From positions 360,571 through 419,800 of the forward strand of contig NZ_AYVL01000008.1 in NCBI RefSeq assembly GCF_000502835.1: 59,230 nt of DNA, given 5' to 3'. The translations under genes and the position numbers were made by a program. The notes below the pieces were generated by a model. That model had not been told where the DNA came from, made no database searches, and saw only the letters and a program-made list of their open reading frames with translations. This stretch comes from Mesorhizobium sp. LSJC280B00. Lineage in GTDB: Bacteria > Pseudomonadota > Alphaproteobacteria > Rhizobiales > Rhizobiaceae. Positions 21,526 to 33,597 of the stretch are shown piece by piece; positions within the stretch are counted from its first letter, which is position 1, and each line of letters begins with the position of its first letter.

Positions 21526-22833
21526 TTAAAAACTGTCTCTCAACCACTGACTCATTCGATGCAGTTTTCCGCCTGTTCCGGTCATCCGAAGACCGGAAAT
21601 TCCCTTCGCCGGGCGGCTCTCGAAGCTCGCCATCTGCGGGTAGATCAGAAGCCCGACGGGCGTCGAAAAAGCCGGCCCCTTGGCCGCCTCGGGCAGGCCT
21701 GCCACGCCAAGCGGGCGTCCGATGCGCACATTGCGGCCGAGAATGCGGCGTGCTGCTTCGGGCAGGCCGGCAAGCTGGCTGGCACCGCCGGTCAGCACCA
21801 CACGCTTGCCGACGGCGTTGCCGTAGCCGGATTTGTTCAGCCGGTCGCGCAACAATTCCAGCGTCTCGTCGATGCGGGCGCGGATGATGCGCGTCATCAC
21901 CGAGCGCGGGATCTGCAACGGCACCTCGCCGTCCTCGCCGATCGGATGGATGGAAACCAGGTCGCGGTCGTCGGCACTGCCAGGCAGCGCCGAGCCATGC
22001 ATCACTTTCAGCCTTTCGGCGGCATCGAGCGAGGTCGACAGGCCCTTGGCCATATCCAGCGTGACGTGGTTGCCGCCGATCGCGATGGCATCGCCATGGA
22101 CGAACTTGCCTTCCGAAAACACCGAGATCGTCGTCGTGCCGCCGCCCATGTCGATGCAGGCCGCGCCCATTTCGAGCTCGTCGTCGACCAGCGCAGCAAG
22201 CCCACTGGCATAGGGCGTCGCCACCATGCGTTCGACCGACAGATGCGAGCGGTTGATGCAGAGCTCCAGATTGCGCAAGGGCGCTGCGTCGCCTGTCAGC
22301 ACGTGCATGTCGACGCCAAGCTGGTCGCCAACCATGCCGCGCGGATCGCGCACACCGCGCTCGGCATCCAGCGAAAAGGCTACGGGAAGCGAATGGATCA
22401 CCTCGCGCTCGGCCCGCAACGCCTGCTTGGCGCCGGCGGCAAGCACGCGCTTGATGTCGGCCTCGTCGGCCTCATGGCCGCCGAGATTGATGGTGGCCGA
22501 AAAAGCCTCGCTCTTCAGCCGGCCGGCAGTCATGTTGACGATCAGCGAATCGACCGTCAGTCCCGCCATGCGTTCGGCGGCGTCGACGGCAAGACGGATG
22601 GCGTGCTCGGCACGGTCGAGATCGATGACGACGCCCGATTTCACGCCTTGCGATTTCTGGTGGCCGATGCCGATCACCTGGACGCGATGCGAGCGTCCGC
22701 GCAGCAGCTTGCCATCGTCGCGCGGCTTGAGTTTGGCCACCACGCAGCAGACCTTGCTGGAGCCGACATCCAGCACCGTCAGGATGCCGGACCGGCGCGA
22801 CGAGGCATCGCTATTGCCGCCAAGCCAGCTCAT
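21526..22833 (-). CDS. ftsA: Cell division protein FtsA
   Basis: An actin-like ATPase of 435 aa that tethers FtsZ to the membrane. Phosphate-1 motif: LTVLDVGSSKVCCVVAKL near residues 18-35. Phosphate-2/SHS2 region: CIDMGGGTTTISVF. The adenosine motif region is VVLTGGASQLAGL. The C-terminal amphipathic helix is MSQWLRDSF, the usual membrane anchor. Its ATG overlaps the ftsQ stop by 4 nt. Confidence 0.97.
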   Translation of the reverse strand: MSWLGGNSDASSRRSGILTVLDVGSSKVCCVVAKLKPRDDGKLLRGRSHRVQVIGIGHQKSQGVKSGVVIDLDRAEHAIRLAVDAAERMAGLTVDSLIVNMTAGRLKSEAFSATINLGGHEADEADIKRVLAAGAKQALRAEREVIHSLPVAFSLDAERGVRDPRGMVGDQLGVDMHVLTGDAAPLRNLELCINRSHLSVERMVATPYASGLAALVDDELEMGAACIDMGGGTTTISVFSEGKFVHGDAIAIGGNHVTLDMAKGLSTSLDAAERLKVMHGSALPGSADDRDLVSIHPIGEDGEVPLQIPRSVMTRIIRARIDETLELLRDRLNKSGYGNAVGKRVVLTGGASQLAGLPEAARRILGRNVRIGRPLGVAGLPEAAKGPAFSTPVGLLIYPQMASFESRPAKGISGLRMTGTGGKLHRMSQWLRDSF

Positions 22834-23771
22834 ATCTTCGTCTCCGGCTTGCGCTTCAGCATCTTGGGCTTTTCGTCGAGCGCGGCTTGGCGCTGTGTCG
22901 CCGCTTCCGGCGTCAACTGGACGACCAGACGATCGGAAAGGCGCATGTCGACGGCGGCGATGTCGCGCGTCAAAAGCCCGTTCTCGTGATCCATCCTGAC
23001 CAGGTCGGCAATCGCCTGATCCTCACCGTCTTCGGGAAGCTTGATCGTGATGCCGTTTTCAAGCTTGAGGTCCCAGCGCCGTTCGCCGATGCGGATATAG
23101 CCCTTGATCCGCGCGGCGAGCTCCGGATAATTCTTGATCTTGGCTAGGAAATCCGGCGCTTTGGCCGGTGCGCCGGTGCCGATGATCAGCGGCAGCAATA
23201 TCTGTTTGCCGCCGGAGAATGGCGCAATGACGGTGCCGGATTTCTCGATGACCGAAAGCGCGCTGCCTTGCTGCCACAGCGCGAACGGCTCGCGCTCCTC
23301 GACGCGCACTTCCAGCGTATGCGGGTAGACCTTGCGCACTGCCGCGGCTTCGACCCAGGGTAGCGTGGTGATGCGTTCGCGCGCGGCTTCGGCATCGAAG
23401 CCGATCAGCGAGGTCCAGCCGTCGAGTTCCAGCCTGTCGAGAATATCGATCTCGGACGTTTCGCGGTTGCCGACGACCTTGACCTGGTCGACGGCAAAGC
23501 CGGTGCGGGCGGTGACACTCTGGACGATGGCGTCGGAATATCCGCCGAGATAGGCGCCATAGGCACTGCTCGAAACAAGCAGTGCCGCCGACAGCATGGC
23601 AGCGCAATAGGGCGGCGCTTCGAAGTCGCCTTCGCCGAGGCGCGCCAGCACGCGCACCGGCCGGCGGAGCAGGCGCGGCAGCACGAAATGGTCGAACGAC
23701 AACGGCATGCCGAACAGCGCCGGCCCGGCCGCGCCCTTCCCGTTGCCCTGTCCCCACTTCAACGCAGACAC
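22830..23771 (-). CDS. ftsQ: Cell division protein FtsQ/DivIB
   Basis: A bitopic divisome protein of 313 aa linking FtsL/FtsB to other components. A cytoplasmic N-terminus of about 50 residues precedes one transmembrane helix ([18 protein letters not shown]). The periplasmic POTRA domain begins [21 protein letters not shown] chose the GTG at 23771 because GGAGGA lies six bases upstream; an ATG at 23792 is possible. It overlaps the end of ddl by 13 bp. Confidence 0.95.
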   Translation of the reverse strand: MSALKWGQGNGKGAAGPALFGMPLSFDHFVLPRLLRRPVRVLARLGEGDFEAPPYCAAMLSAALLVSSSAYGAYLGGYSDAIVQSVTARTGFAVDQVKVVGNRETSEIDILDRLELDGWTSLIGFDAEAARERITTLPWVEAAAVRKVYPHTLEVRVEEREPFALWQQGSALSVIEKSGTVIAPFSGGKQILLPLIIGTGAPAKAPDFLAKIKNYPELAARIKGYIRIGERRWDLKLENGITIKLPEDGEDQAIADLVRMDHENGLLTRDIAAVDMRLSDRLVVQLTPEAATQRQAALDEKPKMLKRKPETKI

Positions 23772-24685
23772 GAAGCGTCCTCCACCATCCAACTCAACAA
23801 ATCGCCGAACGAGTGTCCCGCTTGCGCGGCGATTTCCGGCACCAAAGACGTCGGCGTCATGCCCGGCTGGGTGTTGACCTCGAGCCAGACAATTTCGCCG
23901 TTTTCGGAGTGACGATCGTCATAACGGAAGTCCGACCGGGAAACGCCCCGACAGCCGATAGCTTGATGAGCCTTGAGTGCCAGTGTCTGTATTTTTTGGT
24001 AAATATTCGGTGAAAGTTTTGCCGGGCATTCGTGTTTTGATCCTCCCGCGACGTATTTTGAATCATAGTCGTAAAAGGAATGGCCGGTCGGGATGATCTC
24101 GCAGACACCGAGCGCCACATCGCCCATCACCGCGCACGTCAATTCCCGCCCGTGCACATAACGCTCGACCATCACCGCGTCGCCATATCTCCACTCGGAC
24201 GAGCCGATGATCTGCGGCGGATGCGACTGGCCTTCATGCACGATGACGACGCCGAAGCTCGATCCTTCGTTGACCGGCTTGACTACATAGGGCGGCTTCA
24301 TCGGGTGCTTGTTCTGGATGGCGAAGCGATTGGCCACCTTCGATTCCGCCACCGGAACGCCGGCCGCCTTGGCGACCTTCTTGGCCTGTTCCTTGTTCAT
24401 CGCAAGCGCCGAGGCAAGCACGCCGGAATGGGTGTACGGAATGGCGAGGTACTCGAGGATGCCCTGGATGGTGCCGTCCTCGCCGAAGGGGCCGTGCAGC
24501 GCATTGAAGACGACGTCAGGCTTGAGCTCGGCGAGCACCGAGCCGATGTCACGCGAGACGTCGACGCGGGTGACCTGGTAGCCCTCCCCCTCCAGCGTAT
24601 CGGCGCAGGCTTTGCCCGACGACAGGGATACGGGCCGCTCGGACGAGAATCCCCCCAGAAGGACGGCCACGTGCTTGCTTGTCAT
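23759..24685 (-). CDS. ddl: D-alanine--D-alanine ligase
   Basis: A 308-aa ATP-grasp ligase that makes the D-Ala-D-Ala dipeptide for MurF. Motifs: N-terminal [50 protein letters not shown], and the Mg-binding end [18 protein letters not shown]. About 40 codons near 23,960-24,070 (from [12 protein letters not shown]) use markedly more AT-ending codons than the rest of the cluster. The gene is separated from murB by 317 bp, so it may start a second transcript with ftsQAZ. Confidence 0.96.
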   Translation of the reverse strand: MTSKHVAVLLGGFSSERPVSLSSGKACADTLEGEGYQVTRVDVSRDIGSVLAELKPDVVFNALHGPFGEDGTIQGILEYLAIPYTHSGVLASALAMNKEQAKKVAKAAGVPVAESKVANRFAIQNKHPMKPPYVVKPVNEGSSFGVVIVHEGQSHPPQIIGSSEWRYGDAVMVERYVHGRELTCAVMGDVALGVCEIIPTGHSFYDYDSKYVAGGSKHECPAKLSPNIYQKIQTLALKAHQAIGCRGVSRSDFRYDDRHSENGEIVWLEVNTQPGMTPTSLVPEIAAQAGHSFGDLLSWMVEDASCLR

Positions 24686-25002
24686 TCCCCGTCATTTCCT
24701 CTCACAGCAGGCCTGCACCATCATGCATGGCCCGAAAAGCATCGCGCGCACTCAAATGCGCCCGAGCAACTTCGCTCCCGTGTTTCCGCAACATTGAGTC
24801 CGAGTCTCCCGGCAGGTTGCCCCCCCCCAGACGGAAACGCGAGTAACGCGTCGAAACGACTCAAATCAGGAAACGCTTCAGGGCAGAGAATCAGAGAGTT
24901 GATTCGCTGGCAAGTGCTTACGATTCCGATGGATTCACTTTCCGCAAAAACGGCAGCAAAATGTGAATTCATGACTCCGAAAGGCAACGGCGGTCAGCTT
25001 GC
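24686..25002. other. 317-bp gap between murB and ddl
   Basis: No convincing gene. A minus-strand frame from ATG 24972 (83 codons) has a short GGAG before it but atypical codon use and no recognisable family. The gap holds a run of nine C residues (24830-24838) and is clearly less GC-rich than its neighbours. It probably contains a promoter for ddl-ftsQAZ, but I could not pick one out with confidence. Confidence 0.5.
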
Positions 25003-25968
25003 CTAAAGCAACTGCCCGAGAAATTCCTGGACGGCATGGCCCGGCCGAAAATTACCGATGCGCTTGATCTCCCACTGCAGCCGGATACCTGATCTTTCGA
25101 GCACGCGCGCACGCACCGTCTCACCGAGATATTCAAGCTCGTAGCCCGTGGCGGTTCCGGTGTTGATCATGAAGTTGCAATGCATCGGCGACATCTGCGC
25201 CCCACCAACCATCAGGCCGCGGCAGCCGGCCTTGTCGATCTCCTTCCAGGCCGAGGTGCCCTCAGGATTCTTGAAGGTAGAGCCACCGGTCTTTTCGCGG
25301 ATCGGCTGCACGGTCTCGCGATGGTTCTGGACAGCATCCATCGCGGCCTTGATCGCCGCCTTGTCCTCAGGAATGCCTTCGAGCAGCGCCGACGTGAAGA
25401 TCAGCCCGGACGGCGCCGCTGAATGGCGATAGGCATAGCCCATATCGGCATTGCTCAGCGTATGAACATTGCCCTTGCGGTCGAGTGCCCGCACCTCGAC
25501 CACGCGCTCGCGCGTCTCGACGCCATTGGCGCCGGCGTTCATCCTCAGCGCTCCGCCAATGGCGCCGGGAATGCCGTGGTAGAAATGAAAGCCACCGATG
25601 CCTGCCTCGTAGGCAACGGCCGCAAGGCGCTTGTCGGGTGTCGCGGCGCCCGCCTTGATCGTGGTCGGCGCAATCACTTCGGTCTCGCCAAAGCCTTTGG
25701 CCGAAAGCCGGATGACAAAGCCCGCAATGCCGCCGTCACGGACAAGCAGGTTCGAGCCGACGCCGACGATGGTCAGCGGAATTTCCTCCGGCACCGCCTT
25801 CAGGAACGTGGCAAGATCGTCCTCGTCGGCCGGCTGGAACAATGCGTCCGCAAGCCCGCCGGCTCGAAACCAGGTGATCTTGTCCATCTCGGCATTGGGC
25901 GTGATGCGGCCGCGCAGTCCGGCAAGCCGGTCGCCAAGCTTCTCGATCAACGCCTGGCCGCGCATCAT
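25003..25968 (-). CDS. murB: UDP-N-acetylmuramate dehydrogenase
   Basis: A 321-aa FAD enzyme that reduces UDP-GlcNAc-enolpyruvate to UDP-MurNAc. Motifs: [27 protein letters not shown] (FAD binding), [16 protein letters not shown], and [10 protein letters not shown] with the catalytic Ser. The ATG at 25968 overlaps the murC stop by 4 nt. A second Met follows directly. The open frame extends further 5' inside murC but without family similarity. Confidence 0.96.
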   Translation of the reverse strand: MMRGQALIEKLGDRLAGLRGRITPNAEMDKITWFRAGGLADALFQPADEDDLATFLKAVPEEIPLTIVGVGSNLLVRDGGIAGFVIRLSAKGFGETEVIAPTTIKAGAATPDKRLAAVAYEAGIGGFHFYHGIPGAIGGALRMNAGANGVETRERVVEVRALDRKGNVHTLSNADMGYAYRHSAAPSGLIFTSALLEGIPEDKAAIKAAMDAVQNHRETVQPIREKTGGSTFKNPEGTSAWKEIDKAGCRGLMVGGAQMSPMHCNFMINTGTATGYELEYLGETVRARVLERSGIRLQWEIKRIGNFRPGHAVQEFLGQLL

Positions 25969-27371
25969 GAGATGGTCCCGCCGAGTTCCTTGGGCAGCGC
26001 ATAGGCCCATTGGGTGATGTTGCCGGCGCCGAGGAAGACGACGAAATCGCCCGGCTTCGCCACCTCGCGCACGATCGGCGCAATCGCCGCCGGACCTTCG
26101 ATGTAGCGTGCGTCGCGATGGCCGCCGGAGCGGATGCGCGACACCAGTGTGTCGGACGTGACGCCGTCGATCGGTTCCTCGCCGGCCGCATAGACGGGCG
26201 CCACCATTACCGTATCGGCGTCGTTGAAGCAGACGGAAAACTCGTCGAACAGATCGCGCAGCCGGGTGAAGCGATGCGGTTGGGTAACGGCGATGATGCG
26301 ACCCTTGGTAGCGCTGCGCGCAGCCTTCAGTACCGCCGTGATCTCGACCGGATGATGACCGTAATCGTCGAACACATCGACACCGTTCCACGAACCGGTA
26401 TGGGTGAAGCGCCGCTTGACGCCCGCGAAAGATGACAGGCCCTTCTTGATTGCCTCAGCCGAAAGGCCGAGCTCATGCGCGACGGCAATCGCCGCCGTCG
26501 CATTGGAGACATTGTGGCGCCCGGGCATGGGCAGCCGCAGGCCTGATATCGTTATCTGGCCGTGCGTCTTGCGGTCGCGGATCACCACGTCGAATTCCGA
26601 GGTCGGGCCGTCCATGCGGTGATTGGTGAAGCGCACGTCGGCCTGCGCATTTTCGCCATAGGTGATGACGCGCCGGTCCTCGATGCGGGCGACCAGCGCC
26701 TGCACCTCGGGATGGTCGGTGCACATCACACCAAAGCCGTAGAACGGCACATTCTCGACGAACTGACGAAACGCTTCGCGCACTTTGTCGAAGGAGCCGT
26801 AATGGTCGAGGTGCTCGGGGTCGATATTGGTGACGACGGCAATCTCGGCCGGCAGCTTGAGGAAGGTGCCGTCGCTCTCGTCGGCCTCGACCACCATCCA
26901 TTCGCCGTCTCCCATGCGGGCATTGGTGCCATAGGCATTGATGATGCCGCCATTGATTACCGTCGGGTCGAGCCCGCCGGCTTCGAGTAGCGTCGCCACC
27001 ATCGAAGTCGTCGTCGTCTTGCCATGCGTGCCGCCGATCGCCACTGCTTGGCGGAAACGCATCAGCTCTGCCAGCATTTCGGCGCGCCGCACGATCGGCA
27101 GCAACTTCTCTCTCGCCGCCTTCAGCTCCGGATTGGATTTCTTGATTGCGGTGGAGACGACGACCACTTCGGCCTCGCCGAGGTTCTCGGCCTGATGGCC
27201 GACGAAGCATTCGATGCCCTTGTCGCGCAGCCGCTGCACATTGGCGCTTTCGGCCTGGTCGGACCCTTGCACCTTGTAGCCGAGATTGTGCAGCACCTCG
27301 GCGATGCCGCTCATGCCGATGCCGCCAATGCCGATGAAATGCACGAGGCCGATCGTCTGCGGCATCTTCAT
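25965..27371 (-). CDS. murC: UDP-N-acetylmuramate--L-alanine ligase
   Basis: A 468-aa Mur ligase adding L-Ala to UDP-MurNAc. The N-terminal Rossmann motif is [15 protein letters not shown], the ATP-binding P-loop is [14 protein letters not shown], and the C-terminal domain has [11 protein letters not shown]. Four-nt overlaps join it to murG and murB, so it sits within one tightly packed operon. Confidence 0.97.
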   Translation of the reverse strand: MKMPQTIGLVHFIGIGGIGMSGIAEVLHNLGYKVQGSDQAESANVQRLRDKGIECFVGHQAENLGEAEVVVVSTAIKKSNPELKAAREKLLPIVRRAEMLAELMRFRQAVAIGGTHGKTTTTSMVATLLEAGGLDPTVINGGIINAYGTNARMGDGEWMVVEADESDGTFLKLPAEIAVVTNIDPEHLDHYGSFDKVREAFRQFVENVPFYGFGVMCTDHPEVQALVARIEDRRVITYGENAQADVRFTNHRMDGPTSEFDVVIRDRKTHGQITISGLRLPMPGRHNVSNATAAIAVAHELGLSAEAIKKGLSSFAGVKRRFTHTGSWNGVDVFDDYGHHPVEITAVLKAARSATKGRIIAVTQPHRFTRLRDLFDEFSVCFNDADTVMVAPVYAAGEEPIDGVTSDTLVSRIRSGGHRDARYIEGPAAIAPIVREVAKPGDFVVFLGAGNITQWAYALPKELGGTIS

Positions 27372-28495
27372 GCGTGCGTCTCCTTCCTGAATTCCGAAAC
27401 GGTTTTCCTGGACGCAATAGCCTCTGTCAGATCGGCGAGCAACCGCGCGGCATCCGGTTTTCCGGACGATTTCGCCGCCGCGGCCATTGTCGCCGCTTTG
27501 CCTGGATCATCCATCAGCCCGCCGACAAGCACGGCGATCCGCTCCGCCGAAAGCGTGGATTGCGGATGCACCTCGGCGCCGCCCGCTGCCGCAAGGGCCG
27601 CCGCATTCGCCGCCTGGTCGTGGTCGAGCGCGTGCGGATAAGGCACCAGCAGCGCCGGCCGGCCGATCACCGCGATTTCCGATACGGTCGATGCGCCGGA
27701 GCGCGACATCACTAGATGCGCCGCCGCCAGCCGCGCCGCCATGTCGGTGAAGAAGGGCGACACCTCGGCCTCGATGTCAAGCGTGGCATAGGCCGCTTTC
27801 ACCCGCGGCACATCGTCGGCGCGCGCCTGCTGGGTGATCGCCAGCCGCCTGCGCTGTGCATCGGAAAGCCGCGCGATCGCCGCCGGCACCGCATCGGAAA
27901 AGAACTGCGCGCCTTGGCTGCCGCCAAACACCAGAAATCGGAACGGCTCTTCACCGGCCGATGCGGCATAAGGCGTCTTCGCCGCTTCCAGCACTTGCGG
28001 CCTGACCGGATTGCCGGTGGTCACCGTCTTGACGCCTGTAGCACTTGTGTCTTCCGGTAGGAAACCACCGGCAATAGCGTCGACGCGGCCGGCGAGCGCC
28101 CGGTTGGCACGGCCCATCACCGCGTTCTGCTCGTGGATCAGCGTCGGCACCTTGCGCCGGGTCGCGGCATAGAGCGGCGGCAGCGTCGGATAGCCGCCGA
28201 AGCCGACCACGATGGCGGGCTTGACGCTGGCGATGACGGCCGATGCCTGCCGCACCCCGCGCCAGATTTTCCAAAATGCGGCGAGCACGGCAAAAGGATT
28301 TTTCGACCCCATCGTCGCCGACTGGATCGGATGGATGGCGGCCGCCGGGAACTGCCCGGCAAAGCGCTCGGCGCGTTCGTCCGTCGCCAGGTGCACCGCC
28401 CAGCCGCGCCCGGTCAGTTCGTGCGCCAGTGCCTCGGCCGGGAACAGATGTCCGCCCGTTCCGCCCGCCGCCAGAAGGATGACCCCCTTGGCCAT
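27368..28495 (-). CDS. murG: UDP-GlcNAc--undecaprenyl-PP-MurNAc-pentapeptide GlcNAc transferase
   Basis: A 375-aa GT28 glycosyltransferase that turns lipid I into lipid II at the inner membrane face. Motifs: [17 protein letters not shown] (G-loop 1), [15 protein letters not shown] (G-loop 2), [13 protein letters not shown] (G-loop 3) and [17 protein letters not shown] 28495 was chosen by homology and lies one base after the ftsW stop. Confidence 0.96.
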   Translation of the reverse strand: MAKGVILLAAGGTGGHLFPAEALAHELTGRGWAVHLATDERAERFAGQFPAAAIHPIQSATMGSKNPFAVLAAFWKIWRGVRQASAVIASVKPAIVVGFGGYPTLPPLYAATRRKVPTLIHEQNAVMGRANRALAGRVDAIAGGFLPEDTSATGVKTVTTGNPVRPQVLEAAKTPYAASAGEEPFRFLVFGGSQGAQFFSDAVPAAIARLSDAQRRRLAITQQARADDVPRVKAAYATLDIEAEVSPFFTDMAARLAAAHLVMSRSGASTVSEIAVIGRPALLVPYPHALDHDQAANAAALAAAGGAEVHPQSTLSAERIAVLVGGLMDDPGKAATMAAAAKSSGKPDAARLLADLTEAIASRKTVSEFRKETHA

Positions 28496-28496
28496 C

Positions 28497-29648
28497 TCAC
28501 TCCGCCGGCATCGCACGCGGCGACGGCATGAAGCCCAGCTGCTTGCGCTTTTCCGGGCGCTTGCGCGTCAGCGCCAGCACCATGCCCATCGAGATGGCGA
28601 TCGCGATCTGCGAGGAACCGCCGTAGGAAATGAACGGCAGCGTCATGCCCTTGGCGGGCATCAGCTGCAGATTGACGGCCATGTTGATGACCGACTGCAG
28701 GCCGAAGACCGTGACCAGGCCGCCAACCGCATAGCGTGTGAAATCGTCCTGCTCCTTGAGTGCCGTGTTGAGGCCGCGCAGCACGATGAACCCGAAGATG
28801 GACATGATGAAGAAGCACATGATCAGCCCGAATTCCTCGCCGGCGACCGAGAAGACGAAGTCGGCATGGCTGTCGGGGATGACCCGTTTGACGGTGCCCT
28901 CGCCCGGCCCGACGCCGAACCAGCCGCCATTGATCAGCGCCTCGCGGCCCATGTCGACCTGGAACGTGTCGCCCTCGCCGGTCATGAAGCGGTCGATACG
29001 GCCGGCAACGTGCGGGAACACTGCATAGGCGGCGAACACGCCGCCGACGCCTGCAGCACCCAGCGCGACGATCCACAGCCACGGCAATCCGGCCATGAAG
29101 AACATCACCCCCCAGGTGCCGAGCACCAGCATGGTCTGCCCAAGGTCAGGCTGCGCCACCAGCAGCGAGATGACCAGTGCAAGCAGCAACATGGCGAACA
29201 AATTGCCCGGAATGTCGGGCTGGCGCTTGTGCTCGGCGAACAGCCAGGCGCAGATGATGACGAAGGCCGGTTTCAGGAACTCGGACGGCTGGATCGACAG
29301 GCCGGCTAGCGACACCCAGCGCCGCGCGCCCTTCACCTCGACGCCGATATAGAGCACCGCCACCATCAGAAACAGCATGATGCACAACATGACCAGCGCC
29401 ATGCGCCGGATCTGCCTGGATTCAAGGAACGAGACGGCCAGCATTACCCCAAGCGCCGGAATGGTGAAGATAATCTGGCGTGTCGCGAAGTGGAAACTGT
29501 CGAGCCCGATGCGCTCGGCCACCGCCGGGCTTGCGGCGAAGGACAAAACGATGCCGAGCCCCATCAGCGACAGGAACGCCGCCAGGAACCAGCGATCGAT
29601 CGTCCACCACCAGGTCGCCACAGGGCTTTTGTCGAGACGGCTTTGCAT
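28497..29648 (-). CDS. ftsW: Septal peptidoglycan glycosyltransferase FtsW
   Basis: A 383-aa SEDS polymerase with about ten transmembrane helices, working with FtsI at the septum. Visible landmarks: [33 protein letters not shown], the [20 protein letters not shown] loop with its conserved residues, and [10 protein letters not shown] near the end. Its start codon overlaps the murD stop by one base (TAATG). Confidence 0.96.
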   Translation of the reverse strand: MQSRLDKSPVATWWWTIDRWFLAAFLSLMGLGIVLSFAASPAVAERIGLDSFHFATRQIIFTIPALGVMLAVSFLESRQIRRMALVMLCIMLFLMVAVLYIGVEVKGARRWVSLAGLSIQPSEFLKPAFVIICAWLFAEHKRQPDIPGNLFAMLLLALVISLLVAQPDLGQTMLVLGTWGVMFFMAGLPWLWIVALGAAGVGGVFAAYAVFPHVAGRIDRFMTGEGDTFQVDMGREALINGGWFGVGPGEGTVKRVIPDSHADFVFSVAGEEFGLIMCFFIMSIFGFIVLRGLNTALKEQDDFTRYAVGGLVTVFGLQSVINMAVNLQLMPAKGMTLPFISYGGSSQIAIAISMGMVLALTRKRPEKRKQLGFMPSPRAMPAE

Positions 29649-31048
29649 TATCGTGTCCCTCCGATGGGCTTCACGCCATCAATGGCGGTTGCGGCTTGCC
29701 TGAACGCCTCGCCGCGGACTTCGAAATTCTTGAACTGGTCGAAACTGGCGCAGGCCGGCGACAGCAGCACCACTGCCTCGCCGCTACTATCCCTGGCCGC
29801 ATCGCGGGCGGCGTGTTCGACTGCCGCCGCCAACGTGCCTGATATCTCGTAGCGCACCGCTTCGCCCAGCGTCGCCGAAAAGGCCGGTGCGGCTTCGCCG
29901 ATCAGATAGGCCTTGGCGATGCGCGGGAAGAAGCCGCGTAACGGCTCGATGCCGCCCTCTTTCGGCAGGCCGCCGGCAATCCAGTAGATACGCGCAAAGC
30001 TCGACAGCGCCGGTGCAGCGGCATCGGCATTGGTCGCCTTGGAATCGTTGACGAACAGCACATGCCCTTTGCGGCCGACCTGCTCCATGCGGTGCGCCAG
30101 CCCAGGGAAACTCTCCAGTCCGGATTGGATCTCGCCGAGCTCGAGCCCGACCTTGAGGCAGGCGGCGGCGGCGGCCAGCGCGTTCTGCGCATTGTGCTGG
30201 CCGCGCAACGAGCCGATGCCTTCGAGGAAGGCGACACGGCTGTAGCGGCCGTGCACGGCTTCCATTAAGTTGGTGCCGTCAGCGAAATAACCGTCGGTCA
30301 GCGGCAGGCGCTTGGAGATGCGGATGACCTGGCGGCCGGCCCGCTCCAGCCGATCGGCGATCTGGGCGCACCAGGAATCGTCGACACCGATGATTGCCGT
30401 CTCGCTGCCGGCCACCAGCCGCTCCTTGATCGAGGCGTAGTGTTGCATCGTGCCATGGCGGTCGAGATGGTCCGGCGTCAGGTTGAGCAGGACACCGGCC
30501 GTCGGATTGATCGAAGGGGCAAGATCGATCTGGTAGGAAGAGCACTCAACCACATAGTGCCGTTCAGGCTGCGGCGGATCGAGCGTCATCACCGCGCGGC
30601 CGATATTGCCGCCCATCTGCGTGTCGCGCCCAGCCGATTTTAGGATGTGCGCCGTCAGTGCCGTGGTCGTCGACTTGCCGTTGGTGCCGGTAATGGCAAT
30701 GAAAGGTGCTGCCGGTGCCAGCAGCATCCGCTCGCGGCAGAAAAGCTCGATGTCGCCGATGATCTCCACGCCTGAGCCCCGCGCCAGCTCGACGGTCCAG
30801 TGCGGCTTGGGATGCGTCAGAGGCACGCCGGGCGACAGCACGAAGGCAGAAAACCTCGCCCAGTCCGCACCGCGCAGGTCCGCTGTCGTGATGCCGACCG
30901 CGCCGGCTTTGGCGACGCTGTCGGGATTGTCGTCCCAGGCCAGCACATCCGCGCCGCCCTCGATCAGCGCGCGCGCCGTGGCAATCCCCGAGCCACCGAG
31001 CCCGAAGAGCGAAACGCGCTTGCCTGAAAAGGATGCGGCGGGGATCAA
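29648..31048 (-). CDS. murD: UDP-N-acetylmuramoylalanine--D-glutamate ligase
   Basis: A 466-aa Mur ligase adding D-Glu. N-terminal [14 protein letters not shown]-loop [17 protein letters not shown], central [15 protein letters not shown] and [15 protein letters not shown]-terminal [13 protein letters not shown] with the conserved Lys. Located between mraY (8-bp gap) and ftsW. Confidence 0.97.
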   Translation of the reverse strand: MIPAASFSGKRVSLFGLGGSGIATARALIEGGADVLAWDDNPDSVAKAGAVGITTADLRGADWARFSAFVLSPGVPLTHPKPHWTVELARGSGVEIIGDIELFCRERMLLAPAAPFIAITGTNGKSTTTALTAHILKSAGRDTQMGGNIGRAVMTLDPPQPERHYVVECSSYQIDLAPSINPTAGVLLNLTPDHLDRHGTMQHYASIKERLVAGSETAIIGVDDSWCAQIADRLERAGRQVIRISKRLPLTDGYFADGTNLMEAVHGRYSRVAFLEGIGSLRGQHNAQNALAAAAACLKVGLELGEIQSGLESFPGLAHRMEQVGRKGHVLFVNDSKATNADAAAPALSSFARIYWIAGGLPKEGGIEPLRGFFPRIAKAYLIGEAAPAFSATLGEAVRYEISGTLAAAVEHAARDAARDSSGEAVVLLSPACASFDQFKNFEVRGEAFRQAATAIDGVKPIGGTR

Positions 31049-31056
31049 GCGGCCTC

Positions 31057-32139
31057 CTATCTGAGCTTCAGGGTCGACAGGCCGACCAGCGCCAGGATGA
31101 CGGCGATGATCCAGAAGCGGATCACCACCTGGCTTTCGGTCCAGCCGAGCTTTTCGAAATGATGGTGGATCGGCGCCATCAGGAAGACGCGCTTGCCGGT
31201 CATCTTGAAGTAGCCGACCTGGATGATGACCGAGAATATCTCGACGACGAACAGGCCGCCGACGATGACCAGCACGATCTCGTGCTTTGTCGCCACCGCG
31301 ACCGTGCCGATCAGCCCACCCAGCGCCAGCGAGCCGGTGTCGCCCATGAAGATCGCAGCCGGCGGCGCATTGAACCAGAGGAAACCGAGACCGGCGCCGA
31401 TCACCGCTCCAAGGACCACCGCAAGTTCACCGGTGCCGGGCACGAAATGGATCTGCAGATATTCGGCGAACACCGCGTTGCCGGAGAGATAGGCGATGAC
31501 GCCGAAGGATGCGGCTGCGATCATGATCGGCACGATCGCCAGCCCGTCGAGACCGTCGGTCAGGTTCACCGCATTGCCGGCGCCGACGATGACGAAGCAC
31601 GAGAACGGGATGAAGAACCAGCCGAGATTGACGAGAAACTCCTTGGCGAAAGGGAATGTCAACGATGACGAGAACGGCGCCTGGCCGTTATGCATGATCA
31701 CCCAGGCGGCGATGCCGGCGATGACGAATTCGAGCCCCAGCCGCGCCTTGCCGGAAAAGCCGAGATGCGATTGCTTGGTTACTTTGAGATAATCGTCGTA
31801 AAAGCCGATCGAGCCGAATCCCAGCGTCACCAGCAGGACCACCCAGACGTAGATGCTCGACAGGTTCGCCCACAGCAGGGACGAACCGACGATGCCGGAC
31901 AGGATCATCAGTCCGCCCATTGTCGGCGTTCCCGCCTTCTTGAAATGCGTCTGCGGCCCGTCGGCACGGATCGGCTGGCCCTTGCCTTGCCGCAGCCGCA
32001 GCGAATTGATGATGGTCGGTCCGAAGATGAACACGATCAGCGCCGCTGTGATCAGCGCTCCGCCGGTGCGGAAGGTTATGTAGCGGAAGACGTTGAAGAC
32101 CGAGATCTTGTCCGCAAATTCGACGAGCAGTGTTAGCAT
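31057..32139 (-). CDS. mraY: Phospho-N-acetylmuramoyl-pentapeptide-transferase
   Basis: A 360-aa integral membrane enzyme forming lipid I from UDP-MurNAc-pentapeptide and undecaprenyl phosphate. Family motifs: [11 protein letters not shown], the Asp pair in [22 protein letters not shown], and HHHFEKLGW near the C-terminus. It has about ten transmembrane helices and lies 24 bp after murF. Confidence 0.97.
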   Translation of the reverse strand: MLTLLVEFADKISVFNVFRYITFRTGGALITAALIVFIFGPTIINSLRLRQGKGQPIRADGPQTHFKKAGTPTMGGLMILSGIVGSSLLWANLSSIYVWVVLLVTLGFGSIGFYDDYLKVTKQSHLGFSGKARLGLEFVIAGIAAWVIMHNGQAPFSSSLTFPFAKEFLVNLGWFFIPFSCFVIVGAGNAVNLTDGLDGLAIVPIMIAAASFGVIAYLSGNAVFAEYLQIHFVPGTGELAVVLGAVIGAGLGFLWFNAPPAAIFMGDTGSLALGGLIGTVAVATKHEIVLVIVGGLFVVEIFSVIIQVGYFKMTGKRVFLMAPIHHHFEKLGWTESQVVIRFWIIAVILALVGLSTLKLR

Positions 32140-32163
32140 GCGCTTGCGTCCCCCGGACCGATC

Positions 32164-33597
32164 CTAGGTCTGTCTGCTGGTTGTGGCTTCCGCCGGAAAC
32201 TTGCCGAGCAACGCCTCGACCAGCTTTGAAAAGCCTATGCCCTTCGACGATTTGATCATAACCACGTCGCCGGGCTTCAATTCCGATAGAAGAACCGGTT
32301 TCAGATCTTCCGCACCGGCGCGGTACTCCGTCCTGATCTCGCCGGGCAAAACGTCGGCCAGCGCCCGCATCTCCGGGCCGCCGAGAAAGACCGTGCGCGT
32401 GTCGGTGCCGACGATCAGACCGGCAAGCGCGGCATGCAATTTCGCCGAATGGCTGCCGAGCTCGAGCATATCGCCGAGCACGGCAATGCGCCTGCCTTCG
32501 CCCGACACCGGCGTCGTGTTGAGCAGTGCCATTGCAGCGCTCATCGACGCCGGATTGGCGTTGTAGCTCTCGTCGATCAGCGTGATCGGCCCGTTGGGGT
32601 GACGCAACACATAGCGCTTGCCGCGTCCGCGTTCGGGCGAAAGATCGGCCAGCGCCTGCGCAACTCTGGTGACGTCGGCGCCGACCAGATGCGCGGCACC
32701 AAGCACCGCGAGCACGTTCTGCACCATATGGCGGCCCGGCGCGCCGATCCTGGCGACAATCTCGTGCCCGCCAATCTTGGCGGTGATGACCGAGTGATCG
32801 GCATTGAGCTCGCATTTGATCAGTTTGAAGGTCGCCCGGGCATTCTCGCCGAACCCGTAGACATGCTCGACGCCGGCCTCTTTGGCCATCTTCTCCAGCA
32901 GCTTCCAGCGCGCATCGTCGCGGTTGAGAAGGGCGGCGCCACCGGGCTCCAGTCCCTCGAAAACCTCTGCCTTGGCCTTGGCGATCTCGTCCAGGTTGCG
33001 AAAGAAGCCGAGGTGAGCCGCCGCGATCAACGTTACGATGGCGACATGCGGCCGGACCATCTTGACCAGCGGCCGGATCTCGTCCGGATGGTTCATGCCG
33101 ATCTCGAAGACGGCATAGTCGAAACCCTGCGGCATGCGCGCCAGCGTCAGCGGCACCCCCCAGTGATTGTTGAACGACTGGGCCGATGCATGCACCGTAC
33201 CGACCGCGGAGAGAGCGTGGCGCAGTGCTTCCTTGGTGGTGGTCTTGCCCGCCGACCCGGTCACGGCAATCACCCTGGCCTTTGAGCGTGCGCGCGCGGC
33301 AACGCCGAGCTTTTCCAGAGCGACAAGCACGTCCTCCACGACGATCATCGGTGCCGTCAGCCGCCCCAGCGACGGCAGCTTGCCCTCGGCGACGATCAGC
33401 ACGCCGGCACCCGCCTTGATGGCGGCGGTGACGAAATCATGGCCGTCCATAGCCTCGCCCTTGATGGCGAAGAAAGCGTCTCCCGGCTGCAGGCTGCGGC
33501 TGTCGATGGAAATGCCGGCGATGCCTTCAGGCATCGGACCGAGCGGCCGGCCATCCATGGCGGCAACCAGCGCCTCGGAGGTCCACAGATAGCTCAC
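32164..33597 (-). CDS. murF: UDP-MurNAc-tripeptide--D-alanyl-D-alanine ligase
   Basis: A 477-aa Mur ligase that adds the D-Ala-D-Ala made by Ddl. P-loop [18 protein letters not shown], central [11 protein letters not shown], and the C-terminal [16 protein letters not shown]. The ATG overlaps the murE stop by 4 nt, so the two ligases are translationally coupled. Confidence 0.97.
   Translation of the reverse strand: MSYLWTSEALVAAMDGRPLGPMPEGIAGISIDSRSLQPGDAFFAIKGEAMDGHDFVTAAIKAGAGVLIVAEGKLPSLGRLTAPMIVVEDVLVALEKLGVAARARSKARVIAVTGSAGKTTTKEALRHALSAVGTVHASAQSFNNHWGVPLTLARMPQGFDYAVFEIGMNHPDEIRPLVKMVRPHVAIVTLIAAAHLGFFRNLDEIAKAKAEVFEGLEPGGAALLNRDDARWKLLEKMAKEAGVEHVYGFGENARATFKLIKCELNADHSVITAKIGGHEIVARIGAPGRHMVQNVLAVLGAAHLVGADVTRVAQALADLSPERGRGKRYVLRHPNGPITLIDESYNANPASMSAAMALLNTTPVSGEGRRIAVLGDMLELGSHSAKLHAALAGLIVGTDTRTVFLGGPEMRALADVLPGEIRTEYRAGAEDLKPVLLSELKPGDVVMIKSSKGIGFSKLVEALLGKFPAEATTSRQT

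Noticed and set aside
24721..24987. An 83-88 codon gene between murB and ddl
   Set aside because: Codon use differs from all neighbours, no family is recognisable, and the start signal is weak.
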